This document shows, piece after piece, positions 26,782 to 34,709 of a stretch of 64,000 nucleotides of DNA; within the stretch, counting starts at the first letter, position 1, and the number at the start of each line of letters is the position of its first letter. The DNA is from CAVSRC01 sp963750065. GTDB lineage: Bacteria; Pseudomonadota; Alphaproteobacteria; Rhizobiales; Kaistiaceae. The position numbers and the translations under genes are program-made. The notes under the pieces were generated by a model. It did no database searches and was not told the DNA's origin. It saw only the letters and a list, made by a program, of their open reading frames with translations. The stretch spans positions 60,161-124,160 of the forward strand of contig CAVVPK010000030.1 in NCBI GenBank assembly GCA_963750065.1, read 5' to 3'.

Positions 26782-27315
26782 TTAGCGCGACGGCCGCCAG
26801 GTCCGCACCCGCCGTTCGGCTTCCGCCACCTCAGCCGGCGTCATGCGTTCTGCGTAGCGCTCGGCAAGCCACGCCGCCAGCGCGTCGCCTTGGGCTGCCG
26901 CCAGACGTGCCCAGACCGAGGCCTCCACCAGGCTCTGCGACACACCGATGCCACCGGCATAGAGCTGCGCCAGCCGCGCTTGAGCGATGCGGTTGCCCTG
27001 GTCGGCGGCCTTGCGATACCAGCCCGCCGCCGCGGTCGGGTCGCGCGGCACCGCCCAGCCGACCAGATACATCAGGCCGAGTTTTGCCTGGGCCACGGCG
27101 TAGCCGCCGTCGGCGGCGCGGCGGAACCAGGAGAGCGCTAGGGGAAAGTCGTGCGGCACGCCATCGGCCGTGTCGTACATGATGGCGAGCGCGAACTGGG
27201 CCCGCGGATCGCCGGCCTCCGCCGCTGCCACCTGGCCGGGATAGGGCGTGGCGGCCGCCGGCACGCCCGCCCAGGCCGCGATCAGGCTGGCGCCGAGGAT
27301 GAGGAGGCGTCGCAT
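26782..27315 (-). CDS. Exported Sel1-repeat protein
   Basis: 177 residues with a signal peptide (MRRLLILGASLIAAWAGVPA) and about three Sel1 repeats of about 36 residues: AQFALAIMYDTADGVPHDF, AQAKLGLMYLVGWAVPRD and AQARLAQLYAGGIGVSQS. Such helical repeats bind other proteins in the periplasm. It ends 44 bp from the convergent sensor kinase stop and is divergent from the tRNA gene. Confidence 0.9.
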   Translation of the reverse strand: MRRLLILGASLIAAWAGVPAAATPYPGQVAAAEAGDPRAQFALAIMYDTADGVPHDFPLALSWFRRAADGGYAVAQAKLGLMYLVGWAVPRDPTAAAGWYRKAADQGNRIAQARLAQLYAGGIGVSQSLVEASVWARLAAAQGDALAAWLAERYAERMTPAEVAEAERRVRTWRPSR

Positions 27316-27464
27316 GTCGTTTCCGCTTTCAAACGGAGCCTAGAGGAACCCTGGGGTCGGCGAAAGACCCGCGGGCCGGCGCCGCCGGCCCTTGCAATCG
27401 GCGAGGTCATTCAGTAGCTAAGGCCCGCCATCCGCCGCCGCATCGGCCGGCGGCAAACGGCCAG

Positions 27465-27541
27465 GCGCCCGTAGCTCAGCTGGATAGAGCACCAGACTAC
27501 GAATCTGGGGGTCAGGGGTTCGAATCCCTTCGGGCGCGCCA
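27465..27541 (+). tRNA. tRNA-Arg(ACG)
   Basis: 77 nt including an encoded CCA. Acceptor arms GCGCCCG and CGGGCGC pair perfectly, discriminator G. D arm GCTC..GAGC, anticodon arm CCAGA-CTACGAA-TCTGG with anticodon ACG, T arm AGGGG-TTCGAAT-CCCTT. ACG (inosine-modified at position 34) reads CGU, CGC and CGA. Its 3' 45 bases are the left attachment site of the mobile element; the tRNA stays intact. Confidence 0.98.
27497..27541 (+). repeat. Attachment site attL (inside tRNA-Arg)
   Basis: 45 bases from the anticodon loop to the CCA end, starting CTACGAATCTGGGGGTCAGG. An identical copy lies at 51584-51628. It is the core where the integrase joined element and chromosome. Confidence 0.95.
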
Positions 27542-27577
27542 ATCTTTTCAATAACTTAGTAGAAGTGGTGCTTGGTC

Positions 27578-27599
27578 TTTGGCACCGTTTTGGCACCGC
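27578..27599. repeat. Left copy of 22-bp tandem-decamer motif
   Basis: TTTGGCACCGTTTTGGCACC plus GC, two TTTGGCACCG units. It starts 36 bp inside attL. An identical copy overlaps the integrase start at the other end. Likely integrase arm-type or excisionase sites. Confidence 0.75.
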
Positions 27600-27676
27600 G
27601 GCGCGTTCTTTCCCTTTAAGGAAATGAGCCCTGCCTGGCTGAGTCTTTTTAAGTGGGTCTTCTCAGCTTCTTATTA

Positions 27677-28117
27677 TTATAGAGTATCGGAAGTTCTCTT
27701 CCGGTCAGGAGCGGAAGCTGCCTTCCGGTCAAGACCGGAAGTTTTCTTCCGGTCCAGACGGACGAATCCCGGCGGTTTCAAATCCAGCTCGTAGATGTTG
27801 GTCTTTCCCTGCCCGCGCCGTTTGATGTGGAGAAGGCCGTTCGCCTCAAGTGCCTTCAGATTCGTGCGCACACTGCGGTCGGAAAGGCCGAGGTCTTCGG
27901 CGAGGCGCTGCTGGCCAGGAAAACAAAAGTCGTTCTGCCAAGCATAACTGAGCAGCATGGCGAAGGCCATCTTGTCGCCTGAGCTGAGCTTCTTCGATTT
28001 CAGGAGAAAGTTCGGGACCTGGGTAAAGCCCATCGCCGTCGCGGCGTCAGCGCCCTTTAGAACAATGTTCTGGTCCTTAAAGATGTCACCCAAGCGCCGA
28101 GCCGGCTCGTAGTCCAT
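27677..28117 (-). CDS. Helix-turn-helix protein, element backbone
   Basis: 146 residues from the ATG at 28117 (MDYEPARRLGDIF). The centre is a winged helix-turn-helix: LSSGDKMAFAMLLSYAWQ, FPGQQRLAEDLGLSDRSVRTNLKALEANGLL and a wing GQGKTNIYEL. This type acts as a plasmid- or element-encoded regulator or replication protein. The C-terminal tail repeats LDRK-like units (RLDRKKTS, GLDRKAAS, APDRKRTS), and the DNA beneath repeats CTTCCGGTC. It is the leftmost gene of the element, transcribed toward attL. Confidence 0.82.
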   Translation of the reverse strand: MDYEPARRLGDIFKDQNIVLKGADAATAMGFTQVPNFLLKSKKLSSGDKMAFAMLLSYAWQNDFCFPGQQRLAEDLGLSDRSVRTNLKALEANGLLHIKRRGQGKTNIYELDLKPPGFVRLDRKKTSGLDRKAASAPDRKRTSDTL

Positions 28118-28169
28118 TGCTCCATTGTACAGCGTTCGGAAGGTCACCGGCGGCAAGGTGTGGAGAACC

Positions 28170-28811
28170 CTACTGCCTCATGGGGTCGTCGTTGTTTTGC
28201 TCTTTGTGATCACGCGATCCGAGCAAGGGCGTCAGCATGTGTTGCAAGCCGGCGATCAGGTGGTTCGTCTCGCGCGCTCGTTCAGTAAGTTCCTTGATCT
28301 GAGAATCCTTCACGGTGATCTGGCCGCGGAGAAATTCGTTCTCGCTCGTGAGTTGGTGGACGTATCGATCCTGTTCCGGCTTGTCGCCGCTTGTCGCGAC
28401 AGGCCGCCCGTTGTCGCTGCCGGTCGCCGCTTGTCGCGGCGTGTCGCTCGATGTTTCGTTGTGAGTTTCTGCGGGAGCCACTGGACGGTCTTCGTCGCGA
28501 CCTGTCGCGACAGGTCGTGTCAGGTCCCGACTTGTCGTCGGTGTAACTTCCTTGATGTAGGCGATGTGACGATCGACCGACTCCGGGGTAACAACCCACT
28601 TCTGGCCAAACGCAGTGTCGACCCTCCGGCACTCCAAATGGCCGAGGGCGCAATAGCGTTGGATGCTGCGTGGGGTGCGGGGAAGGCCGGCGTCCGTGTA
28701 CCGCTGGAGGGCGTCATCGATCGACAGGGTGAAAGCGGTGTCGGGGGTTGTCGCGACAGGTCGTGCGTTGTCGCTACCTGACGTTGCGTGAGGGAGGGGA
28801 TCGAGGTCCAT
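28170..28811 (-). CDS. Putative DNA-binding protein with RPVAT repeats and coiled coil
   Basis: 213 residues. Residues 30-85 look like a helix-turn-helix (SIDDALQRYTDAGLPRTPRS, then IQRYCALGHLECRRV and WVVTPESVDRHI). A low-complexity linker carries RPVAT-type units (ARPVATT, TRPVATG, DRPVAPA, GRPVATS), then a coiled coil (QLTSENEFLRGQITVKDSQI and on). The layout recalls KfrA or MerR-like partners of plasmid maintenance genes. The DNA for the repeats is palindromic (TGTCGCGACA three times). No homologue named. Confidence 0.72.
   Translation of the reverse strand: MDLDPLPHATSGSDNARPVATTPDTAFTLSIDDALQRYTDAGLPRTPRSIQRYCALGHLECRRVDTAFGQKWVVTPESVDRHIAYIKEVTPTTSRDLTRPVATGRDEDRPVAPAETHNETSSDTPRQAATGSDNGRPVATSGDKPEQDRYVHQLTSENEFLRGQITVKDSQIKELTERARETNHLIAGLQHMLTPLLGSRDHKEQNNDDPMRQ
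28498..28517. repeat. 20-bp perfect palindrome within coding sequence
   Basis: CGACCTGTCGCGACAGGTCG is perfectly self-complementary. Its core TGTCGCGACA recurs at 28392-28401 and 28749-28758, with several partial TTGTCGC copies between. All lie in the gene at 28170-28811 and encode its RPVAT units. It could be an operator or centromere-like site bound by the same protein, or a by-product of repeat coding. Confidence 0.6.
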
Positions 28812-29000
28812 ATGCGTCTATCATAACGCGAGCAGCCGTCTTGCACGTGCTGGTTGTCCCCAGGTGCAGACCGATGTACAGAAAAGGTGCGGCTATTTGC
28901 TGCTAGTGAGTATTTTTCGGCCGCGCCAGCGTCCGCGACCTTAAACTCGACGATGGGAGGGCGGCGTTTGAGGGTGAGCACAAGTTATGGTGTGAACGGG

Positions 29001-30260
29001 ATGCAAACGACGACGCTACACAATCCGGATCGGTATATGGCTGACCTGCGCCAGATACTTTCACAGGGCCGGAAGCGTATCGGACTTCTGATTGGAGCGG
29101 GTGCCCCGACTGCACTCCGTGTCGATAAAGATGGCCACATGATTTCCAACGGCCAGCCGCTTATTCCTGACGTTGCCGGTCTGACCGAAGCAGTGATCAA
29201 GGCCCTTGATGAGGAAGACCAGAAGGTTATCGAAATTCTTAAGGAAGAGATTGGTCGAACGCCCAACATCGAAGCCGTCTTGACGCAGGTTCGCAGACTT
29301 TCACAGGTGATCGGCAAGGCAAAAATTCATGACCTCGACGGCGCGGCATATGGCACCCTCGGCCAGCGGATTTGCGAAAAGATCGGTGACATGGTCGGAG
29401 CGTGTCTTCCGGCGGAGCCCAATCCGTACACCGAACTCGTTTCCTGGATTGCCGGAACCCATCGGGAGCATGCCATCGAAATCTTTACACCCAACTATGA
29501 CCTTCTCATCGAGGAAGCCTTTGAACGTGCACGAATTGCCTACTTCGATGGTTTTACCGGAGCCCATGCACCATTCTTCGACCCTGTCAGCATTTCATCG
29601 TGCGAAGAGCTTCCCGCTCGCTGGTCCCGGCTTTGGAAGCTTCACGGTTCCCTTGGCTGGGAGATTGCCGGCAATACCGTGATTAGAACCGGTCAGCGAA
29701 CGGCGACCAATCTGATCTATCCAGATCACCTCAAATACGACGAAGTAACGAGGTTGCCCTATTCCGCCTTGTTCGAGAGGCTCCGTACGTTTCTCACCAC
29801 GCCCGACAGCCTCTTAATTTGTGCAGGGTTTTCGTTCTCCGACTCGCATATCTGTGCGGTCTTTGATGAGGCTCTGGCGGCAAACGCCCACACGGCCATT
29901 CTCGCCTTTCAGTATAAGCCGCTCGCGGATGAAGGGCTGGCGACTAAGCTTGCCGTCAACCGTCCGAACCTAAGCGTTTATGCGCGCGATGGCGCCGTAA
30001 TCAGCGGCATTGCCGGACCTTGGCGGCCGGGAGAGCCGCTGAACGACGAGTGGAATGACATCCGCAAGACATTCTGGCAGACGGCGTCTCAGGCATCGTC
30101 AGCACAGTTCCTCTTGGGTGATTTTGCCAAACTTGCGCGTTTCTTCGCACTTGCCCAGGCTCAGCAAATGCGTTCCGCGCTCGCTGGTAGAGAGAAGGAG
30201 CCTGCGGAAGAAACGGCCGCACAAGCCGCGCCTGCGGGAGGCCGCAGTGCTGAGCCATGA
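29001..30260 (+). CDS. SIR2-domain NADase of a SIR2-HerA defence system
   Basis: 419 residues from the ATG at 29001. SIR2-like domain with all landmarks: LLIGAGAP (residues 29-36, NAD loop), FTPNYD (162-167), KLHGSLG with the catalytic His215, and AGFSFSDSHI (275-284). Such standalone bacterial SIR2 proteins destroy NAD when triggered by phage. The HerA gene starts inside its 3' end, the hallmark of SIR2-HerA systems, where both form one large complex. The C-terminal Ala/Gln-rich helix may contact HerA. Composition is slightly AT-richer than flanking core genes. Confidence 0.93.
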   Translation: MQTTTLHNPDRYMADLRQILSQGRKRIGLLIGAGAPTALRVDKDGHMISNGQPLIPDVAGLTEAVIKALDEEDQKVIEILKEEIGRTPNIEAVLTQVRRLSQVIGKAKIHDLDGAAYGTLGQRICEKIGDMVGACLPAEPNPYTELVSWIAGTHREHAIEIFTPNYDLLIEEAFERARIAYFDGFTGAHAPFFDPVSISSCEELPARWSRLWKLHGSLGWEIAGNTVIRTGQRTATNLIYPDHLKYDEVTRLPYSALFERLRTFLTTPDSLLICAGFSFSDSHICAVFDEALAANAHTAILAFQYKPLADEGLATKLAVNRPNLSVYARDGAVISGIAGPWRPGEPLNDEWNDIRKTFWQTASQASSAQFLLGDFAKLARFFALAQAQQMRSALAGREKEPAEETAAQAAPAGGRSAEP

Positions 30261-32082
30261 TCCTACCTTTCTCGGCAAGGTTGCCGCGGTTTCAGGGGCG
30301 GCGCTCAATGTGCATCTTGCACCGTCGGTCGCGTCTGGCTTGTCGGTCATCAACGGGCAGACGTACCGAGTCGGCCAAGTCGGCAGTTTCGTGAGAATCC
30401 CACAAGGCTATCAGGACCTGTTCGGCGTGGTCTCCGAAGTCGGAGCCACGGCAGTGCCAGAAAGCGCTAAGCGGCCGGAGGAAGATACCGGACGATGGAT
30501 GAAGGTTCAGCTCGTTGGCGAGGCCGTCGCCGGTGCATTCGAACGGGGGATCAGCCAGTATCCGAACATTGGTGATTCCGTCCATCTCGCTATTGAGGAA
30601 CATCTCCGGCGCATTTACGACACGCACGGGCAGGGCCACGTCACGGTCGGCACCCTGTCAAGCGCAGAAAGCATTCCAGCAAGGATCGCCCTTAACGAGC
30701 TGGTCACGCGGCACTCCGCAGTGCTCGGATCGACTGGCTCGGGAAAGTCCACGACGGTCGCTAGCCTTCTGCGTTCCCTTACGGCGCCGCCTGAAGGCGG
30801 CGAGTTGTATCCCAACACGCGGATTCTAATGCTGGATATCCATGGTGAATATGCTGCGCCTCTAGCGGATGTCGCGCAGGTCTTCAGTGTTGACCCGCAG
30901 CCGGGCGAGGAACGGCTCTTCATTCCATACTGGGCGCTTGATGCTGGCGAACTGCTTGAGTTTTTGACCGGCGGCCTGGAGGGCAATCGCGAAACAGCCT
31001 TCACCGACAAGATTTTTGCCTTGAAAGCCGAGTCTCACGCCGCACAGGACTTTGCTGGCGTCGATGCGAGTTCCATGACGGTCGATACGCCGCTGCCCTT
31101 CAGCCTCAAGAAGCTCTGGCATCAGTTGATCGATTTCGAAATCGCGACCTTTGAGGGGCAGAACCGGGATCAACCTACCAAGCAGAATGACGGCGATCTG
31201 GAAACGCTCACGCCACCGAAATACAAGCCCCATGCAATGGGATCGGCAGGTCCGTTCCTGAATGCGCAGGCTTTTGGGATTCAGCGCCCATTGAATCTTT
31301 TGCGCTCGCGTTTGCTCGACCGCCGTTACGATTTCCTCTTGCATCCCGGCCCCTGGGAACCGAACTCAGCCGGAAGACCGCAAGAAGATCTGGACGCGCT
31401 TCTGGCGGGTTGGCTTGGCGGATCGAAGCCCATCACAATTCTCGATCTTTCTGGGGTGCCCAGCGCCGTCTTGGAGCAACTCATCGGCTCGATACTCAAG
31501 ATCGTCTATGAGTCGCTCTTCTGGAGTCGCGAGAAGACGGAAGGCGGAATCGAACGGCCCCTGCTTGTTGTGATGGAGGAGGCCCATCGCTATCTATCCG
31601 ACAACACCAACGGCCTAGCCTCGGAAACTGTAAAAAAGATCGCTAAGGAAGGCCGAAAATACGGGGTGGGCGCGATGATCGTCAGCCAACGCCCATCCGA
31701 AGTGAATGAAACAATCCTATCCCAGTGCGGCACCTTCTTCGCCCTTCGCCTCTCGAACTCGTCGGACCGGGCTCGTGTCCAGGGCACGTTGCCCGACGGA
31801 CTTGTCAGCCTTCTTGATGTGCTGCCGGTCCTGAGAACCGGAGAGGCTATTATTACAGGCGAAGCCGCCAAGCTGCCGATGCGCTGCCGTATAGACCTAC
31901 CCGCCGCGGAGCACCGTCCCCGCAGCCAAGACCCAGCAGTCAGCACAAAATGGGCTCTCAACCGACGTGCAGAAGGCTATGATCGGGTGGTTGCATCGTG
32001 GCGCGCGCAGAGGCCGCGTGCAGTCGTGAAGGATGTCAAAATCGCGCGGCATACGGTCGAAGATGATTCGACAGAAGACTAG
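30247..32082 (+). CDS. HerA-family ATPase of a SIR2-HerA defence system
   Basis: 611 residues. I start at GTG 30247 (VLSHDPTFLGKVAAVSG) because CGGGAGG lies 5 bases upstream; no in-frame ATG gives a full N-terminal HAS barrel. The start overlaps the SIR2 stop by 14 bp. Walker A GSTGSGKST, Walker B LLVVMEEAHRYL, and SQRPSEVNETILSQCGTFFALR with the arginine finger. HerA proteins are hexameric DNA translocases; here the partner is an NADase, not NurA. The tail is variable. Confidence 0.94.
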   Translation: MLSHDPTFLGKVAAVSGAALNVHLAPSVASGLSVINGQTYRVGQVGSFVRIPQGYQDLFGVVSEVGATAVPESAKRPEEDTGRWMKVQLVGEAVAGAFERGISQYPNIGDSVHLAIEEHLRRIYDTHGQGHVTVGTLSSAESIPARIALNELVTRHSAVLGSTGSGKSTTVASLLRSLTAPPEGGELYPNTRILMLDIHGEYAAPLADVAQVFSVDPQPGEERLFIPYWALDAGELLEFLTGGLEGNRETAFTDKIFALKAESHAAQDFAGVDASSMTVDTPLPFSLKKLWHQLIDFEIATFEGQNRDQPTKQNDGDLETLTPPKYKPHAMGSAGPFLNAQAFGIQRPLNLLRSRLLDRRYDFLLHPGPWEPNSAGRPQEDLDALLAGWLGGSKPITILDLSGVPSAVLEQLIGSILKIVYESLFWSREKTEGGIERPLLVVMEEAHRYLSDNTNGLASETVKKIAKEGRKYGVGAMIVSQRPSEVNETILSQCGTFFALRLSNSSDRARVQGTLPDGLVSLLDVLPVLRTGEAIITGEAAKLPMRCRIDLPAAEHRPRSQDPAVSTKWALNRRAEGYDRVVASWRAQRPRAVVKDVKIARHTVEDDSTED

Positions 32083-32091
32083 GGGGCCGTA

Positions 32092-32304
32092 ATGGAACGG
32101 TACACCGTTGCATCATCCAATGTACGGTCCGTTGGATACGATCCAAATACCCTGACATTGGAAGTCGAATTTCTGAACAGCAGCATATATCAGTATTACG
32201 GTGTTCCTGAGAATATGTACGAGCAGATGATGCAAGAGCAGTCGAAGGGGCGTTTTCTCAATATATATATCAGGAATCAGTATCCGTATTCGCGTGTTGG
32301 CTAA
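32092..32304 (+). CDS. KTSC-domain small protein
   Basis: 70 residues, almost entirely a KTSC domain: SSNVRSVGYDPNTLTLEVEF, IYQYYGVPENMYEQMM, SKGRFLNIYIRNQYPYSRV. The domain is named from a C-terminal piece of some lysyl-tRNA synthetases; its role is not known. It follows HerA by 9 bp and precedes a terminator, so it is the third gene of the defence operon. Whether it is a part of the system or a passenger is open. Confidence 0.88.
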   Translation: MERYTVASSNVRSVGYDPNTLTLEVEFLNSSIYQYYGVPENMYEQMMQEQSKGRFLNIYIRNQYPYSRVG

Positions 32305-32373
32305 GGAACCCCCAACCGCGCAGTCTTCTCGACCAGCAGAATAAAGCCTACTATGCGCTTGGAAATTAAAGAG

Positions 32374-32396
32374 GCCCCGCCGGCGATCGGCGGGGC
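32374..32396. terminator. Terminator of the SIR2-HerA-KTSC operon
   Basis: GCCCCGCCG-GCGAT-CGGCGGGGC, a perfect 9-bp stem with a 5-base loop, followed by TTGTTCATTTT. It lies between the KTSC gene and a convergent small gene and could serve both. Confidence 0.85.
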
Positions 32397-32400
32397 TTGT

Positions 32401-32595
32401 TCATTTTGGCAGCCCGTCGCGCTTGACGAGCTCGCGCTTGAGCTGGCGGGCGACCATGAGGCAGACGCTCATCTCCGAGGAGTAGGGGCCACGCCATTCC
32501 CGATCGCTATAGGTCTTCCTGAAATACCAACCCTTGGCCCGCTTCTCGACGGTGCAGGCGCCCAGGGCATGGATGCGTTTGCGGTTCTCCAGCAT
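32401..32595 (-). CDS. Small hypothetical protein
   Basis: 64 residues, MLENRKRIHALGACTVEKRA and on, ending VARQLKRELVKRDGLPK. Its ATG overlaps the stop of the DUF3768 gene (ATGA), so it is coupled to it. No known family; GPYSSEMSVCLMVARQL looks like a helical end. Typical small element-backbone gene. Confidence 0.7.
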   Translation of the reverse strand: MLENRKRIHALGACTVEKRAKGWYFRKTYSDREWRGPYSSEMSVCLMVARQLKRELVKRDGLPK

Positions 32596-32924
32596 CAGTA
32601 GTCCTCCGCCAGCATGATGGTGAGAACGCGGGTGGTCTTGTCGGGATCGGCCGGATCGTCCGAGCCGGACTCCAGCTGACAATCGTAGTAATCGATCTTC
32701 CAGAAGAACTTGTGCCCAGCGAAATCGAAGGCGCCAAAGTCGTGCTCGCGGTGCGGATCGTTGTCACGGTCGAAGGCATCGAAGGTGGCGACCTTGCGGA
32801 TCGCCATCGCCTTGACGTCGGACGCGAGGGCATCGACGCTGGCGGTGAGCAAGACCTGACCGCCGACGAAGCTCTTGCGGAAGGCGTCGTTGAGTGTGCG
32901 GATGCGCTCGGTTCTCTTGTCCAT
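32595..32924 (-). CDS. DUF3768 protein
   Basis: 109 residues from the ATG at 32924 (MDKRTERIRTLNDAFRKSF). The body is the DUF3768 pattern found on alphaproteobacterial plasmids and elements: HDFGAFDFAGHKFFWKIDYY, then DDPADPDKTTRVLTIMLAEDY. Role unknown. It lies between the two coupled small genes of the same strand. Confidence 0.85.
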   Translation of the reverse strand: MDKRTERIRTLNDAFRKSFVGGQVLLTASVDALASDVKAMAIRKVATFDAFDRDNDPHREHDFGAFDFAGHKFFWKIDYYDCQLESGSDDPADPDKTTRVLTIMLAEDY

Positions 32925-32934
32925 GGCCGGCTCC

Positions 32935-33168
32935 TCAAATGATGCCGGCGAGGACGAGAGCCGAGACGACGGTGTTACGGCGGCAATTCTCGCAGTAGCC
33001 GCGGTCCTGGTCGGGCTCGACCTCGGTGGTGTGATCGCATTCGAGGCAGATGCCCGGTGAGACGCTATCGAACGTCGCCTCACCCAGCATGTTCTCCAGG
33101 GTGTCGAAGCCTTCGCTGGCGCGGAGGGTTTCGAGCTTGGCTGCACAGACGTCGGGTGAAAGGTTCAT
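32935..33168 (-). CDS. Small zinc-ribbon-like protein
   Basis: 77 residues from the ATG at 33168, with GCGGAGGAAGC as ribosome-binding site. N-terminal helical half (MNLSPDVCAAKLETLRASEG) then CLEC and CENC spaced like a zinc ribbon. The stop lies 10 bp before the DUF3768 start, making a three-gene leftward operon. Unknown role. Confidence 0.75.
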   Translation of the reverse strand: MNLSPDVCAAKLETLRASEGFDTLENMLGEATFDSVSPGICLECDHTTEVEPDQDRGYCENCRRNTVVSALVLAGII

Positions 33169-33351
33169 TGCTTCCTCCGCGTTACCGCCGTCCGATGATT
33201 CGGGCCGCGGATAGCGCGGGGGAGGCTTCCACTGACGAGTATAACGCGTGGCCGTTTCGGCATGTGCAGCCATGTGCACAGGGCGCGGATGCGGCGCTTG
33301 CTTCACCATGAAAAGCCGACTACGGCCTCGCGATCGATCGGAGGTCTCAGG

Positions 33352-33852
33352 CTGAGCTACACCGTTATCAAGACTATCAAGGGTCGTCGCTACGTCTACG
33401 AACAGCGGACGTGGCGGGAGGGGAAACGCGTGCGCACCGAGAGCCGCTATCTCGGGCCGGCGGATGGCGGGCAGCGGCCGAAAGGGCTGATCCGCAAAGT
33501 TGCCGACATCGTTGCTGCCAACAGGCTCACTGCCGAGGAGCGCGGCGTGCTGGCGGCCGAGCGTTTCGGTCGGGAGATGGAAGCTCATCAGCGCGCGACT
33601 TATGGGGAGACTGCGTCAGAACGCACTGAGCGTGTTCGGCAGGAAGCCCTGGATGACCTCCACGACCGTTATGGGTTGAAGATGGGACCGCGTAATCCGG
33701 CGCCGGTCGACAAGACGCCGGCGGTCGTCGACCTGACCAAAGAAAACCCCTCCGATCGATCGGAGGGGAAGGGGAGCGCCTCCGCGGCACCGGCCGCGGA
33801 GACGACTCCAGAAGCCACAGCCGGCGACATGGCGGCACACGGTTCAGAATAG
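33352..33852 (+). CDS. Hypothetical element protein, probable CTG start
   Basis: 166 residues if it begins LSYTVIKTIKGRRYVYEQRT. GGAGG at 33340-33344 lies 7 bases before the CTG at 33352, the best-placed site; in-frame ATGs at 33262 and 33289 lack one and add a poor N-terminus. The conserved part is WREGKRVRTESRYLGP, then VAANRLTAEERGVLAAERFG and a helix. The tail holds a perfect palindrome CCCCTCCGATCGATCGGAGG (plus GG, about 33746-33767). Found in similar Hyphomicrobiales elements by its sequence style; function unknown. It overlaps the end of the convergent primase-like gene by 9 bp. Confidence 0.7.
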   Translation: MSYTVIKTIKGRRYVYEQRTWREGKRVRTESRYLGPADGGQRPKGLIRKVADIVAANRLTAEERGVLAAERFGREMEAHQRATYGETASERTERVRQEALDDLHDRYGLKMGPRNPAPVDKTPAVVDLTKENPSDRSEGKGSASAAPAAETTPEATAGDMAAHGSE

Positions 33853-34638
33853 CTGAACCGTCTCGCACTTCTTCTCGTCCATCAGAGCCGCCAGCATTTC
33901 CAGCTGAAGGGCGGTGATGTCCTCGGTGAGGAAGGCGACGACATTGTCGATGCCGCTCTCGTGGGCGACCAGGACGCGCAACGGATCGCGAACCAGATAG
34001 AGCTCGCCGCCAACCGCCCGATCGGCGTTGAAGATGATGCTGGCCGGCTCGAATCCATTGGGGAAGGTGAGCATCGGACTTTCGTCGTTCACCGCCCGGC
34101 CGCAATAGGCGAGGAGTTCTCCGTCACGGCTGCGAACCGGGATCGCCAGCCGGCCGCGCATTATACCTTTCGGAGCATAGCCGGCGCTGAACTGCTCCAA
34201 GGTTTCCGGAGAGACGCCGAGGGCCTGAACCGCCTCGTGCCTGGCCTGGAGGTAGGGAAGGGGTTGCAGAGCCCGTCCCGGTGCCTTCTGTGCCGTCTGA
34301 GGCTGGGGGGAACTGTTCCCAGGAACGGTACGGTTCCGAGGAACAGTTACAGTTCCCGGAGCAAAGGTTGCGGCAATGAGGGCCGCAGCGTCCTTGAGCG
34401 GGATATCCTTGACCTTGGACACGAGCGTGATGGCATCGCCGCCGCCGCATCCGGCAAAGCAGTAGAATAGGCCCTTGGCCGGGGTGACGACGAACTCGCG
34501 GTCGCTGTCGCCGTGGTGAATGGGACAACGGCCACGAAGCTGGTCGCCATGCTTCTTGATCTGCAAGTTCAACATGCCGACGACCTGCTCGATCGATACC
34601 TGGTCCTTCAGTTGTTTGAAGTCGACGAAAGATGACAT
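33844..34638 (-). CDS. CHC2 zinc-finger primase-like protein
   Basis: 264 residues. The N-terminal part is a DnaG-type zinc domain: VSIEQVVGMLNL, then RGRCPIHHGDSDREFVVTP and FYCFAGCGGGDAI, with the CHC2 ligands Cys, His, Cys and Cys. After a proline-rich linker, a stretch with YAPKGIMRGRLAIPV and YCGRAV resembles the start of the DnaG catalytic core, but the Toprim part is short. Probably primes the element's own DNA or acts in transfer. Confidence 0.87.
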   Translation of the reverse strand: MSSFVDFKQLKDQVSIEQVVGMLNLQIKKHGDQLRGRCPIHHGDSDREFVVTPAKGLFYCFAGCGGGDAITLVSKVKDIPLKDAAALIAATFAPGTVTVPRNRTVPGNSSPQPQTAQKAPGRALQPLPYLQARHEAVQALGVSPETLEQFSAGYAPKGIMRGRLAIPVRSRDGELLAYCGRAVNDESPMLTFPNGFEPASIIFNADRAVGGELYLVRDPLRVLVAHESGIDNVVAFLTEDITALQLEMLAALMDEKKCETVQLF

Positions 34639-34660
34639 GTGGATAGACCTCCAATGATGA

Positions 34661-34693
34661 GCTTCCGAATGAATTATACTTCATTATGGAAGC
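34661..34693. promoter_or_regulatory. Operator-like dyad between divergent element genes
   Basis: GCTTCC-G-AATGAA-TTATAC-TTCATT-AT-GGAAGC: two nested inverted arms around TTATAC. It lies between the primase-like gene (start 34638) and the small gene (start 34710). TTATACT could also be a -10 box, so binding would repress one or both genes. Confidence 0.6.
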
Positions 34694-34709
34694 AACACTG
34701 GAGGTGTAG

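Noticed and set aside
28380..28780. Repeats in the RPVAT gene as a CRISPR array
   Set aside because: Repeat units are short, unevenly spaced and in frame with a protein; there are no uniform spacers or cas genes.
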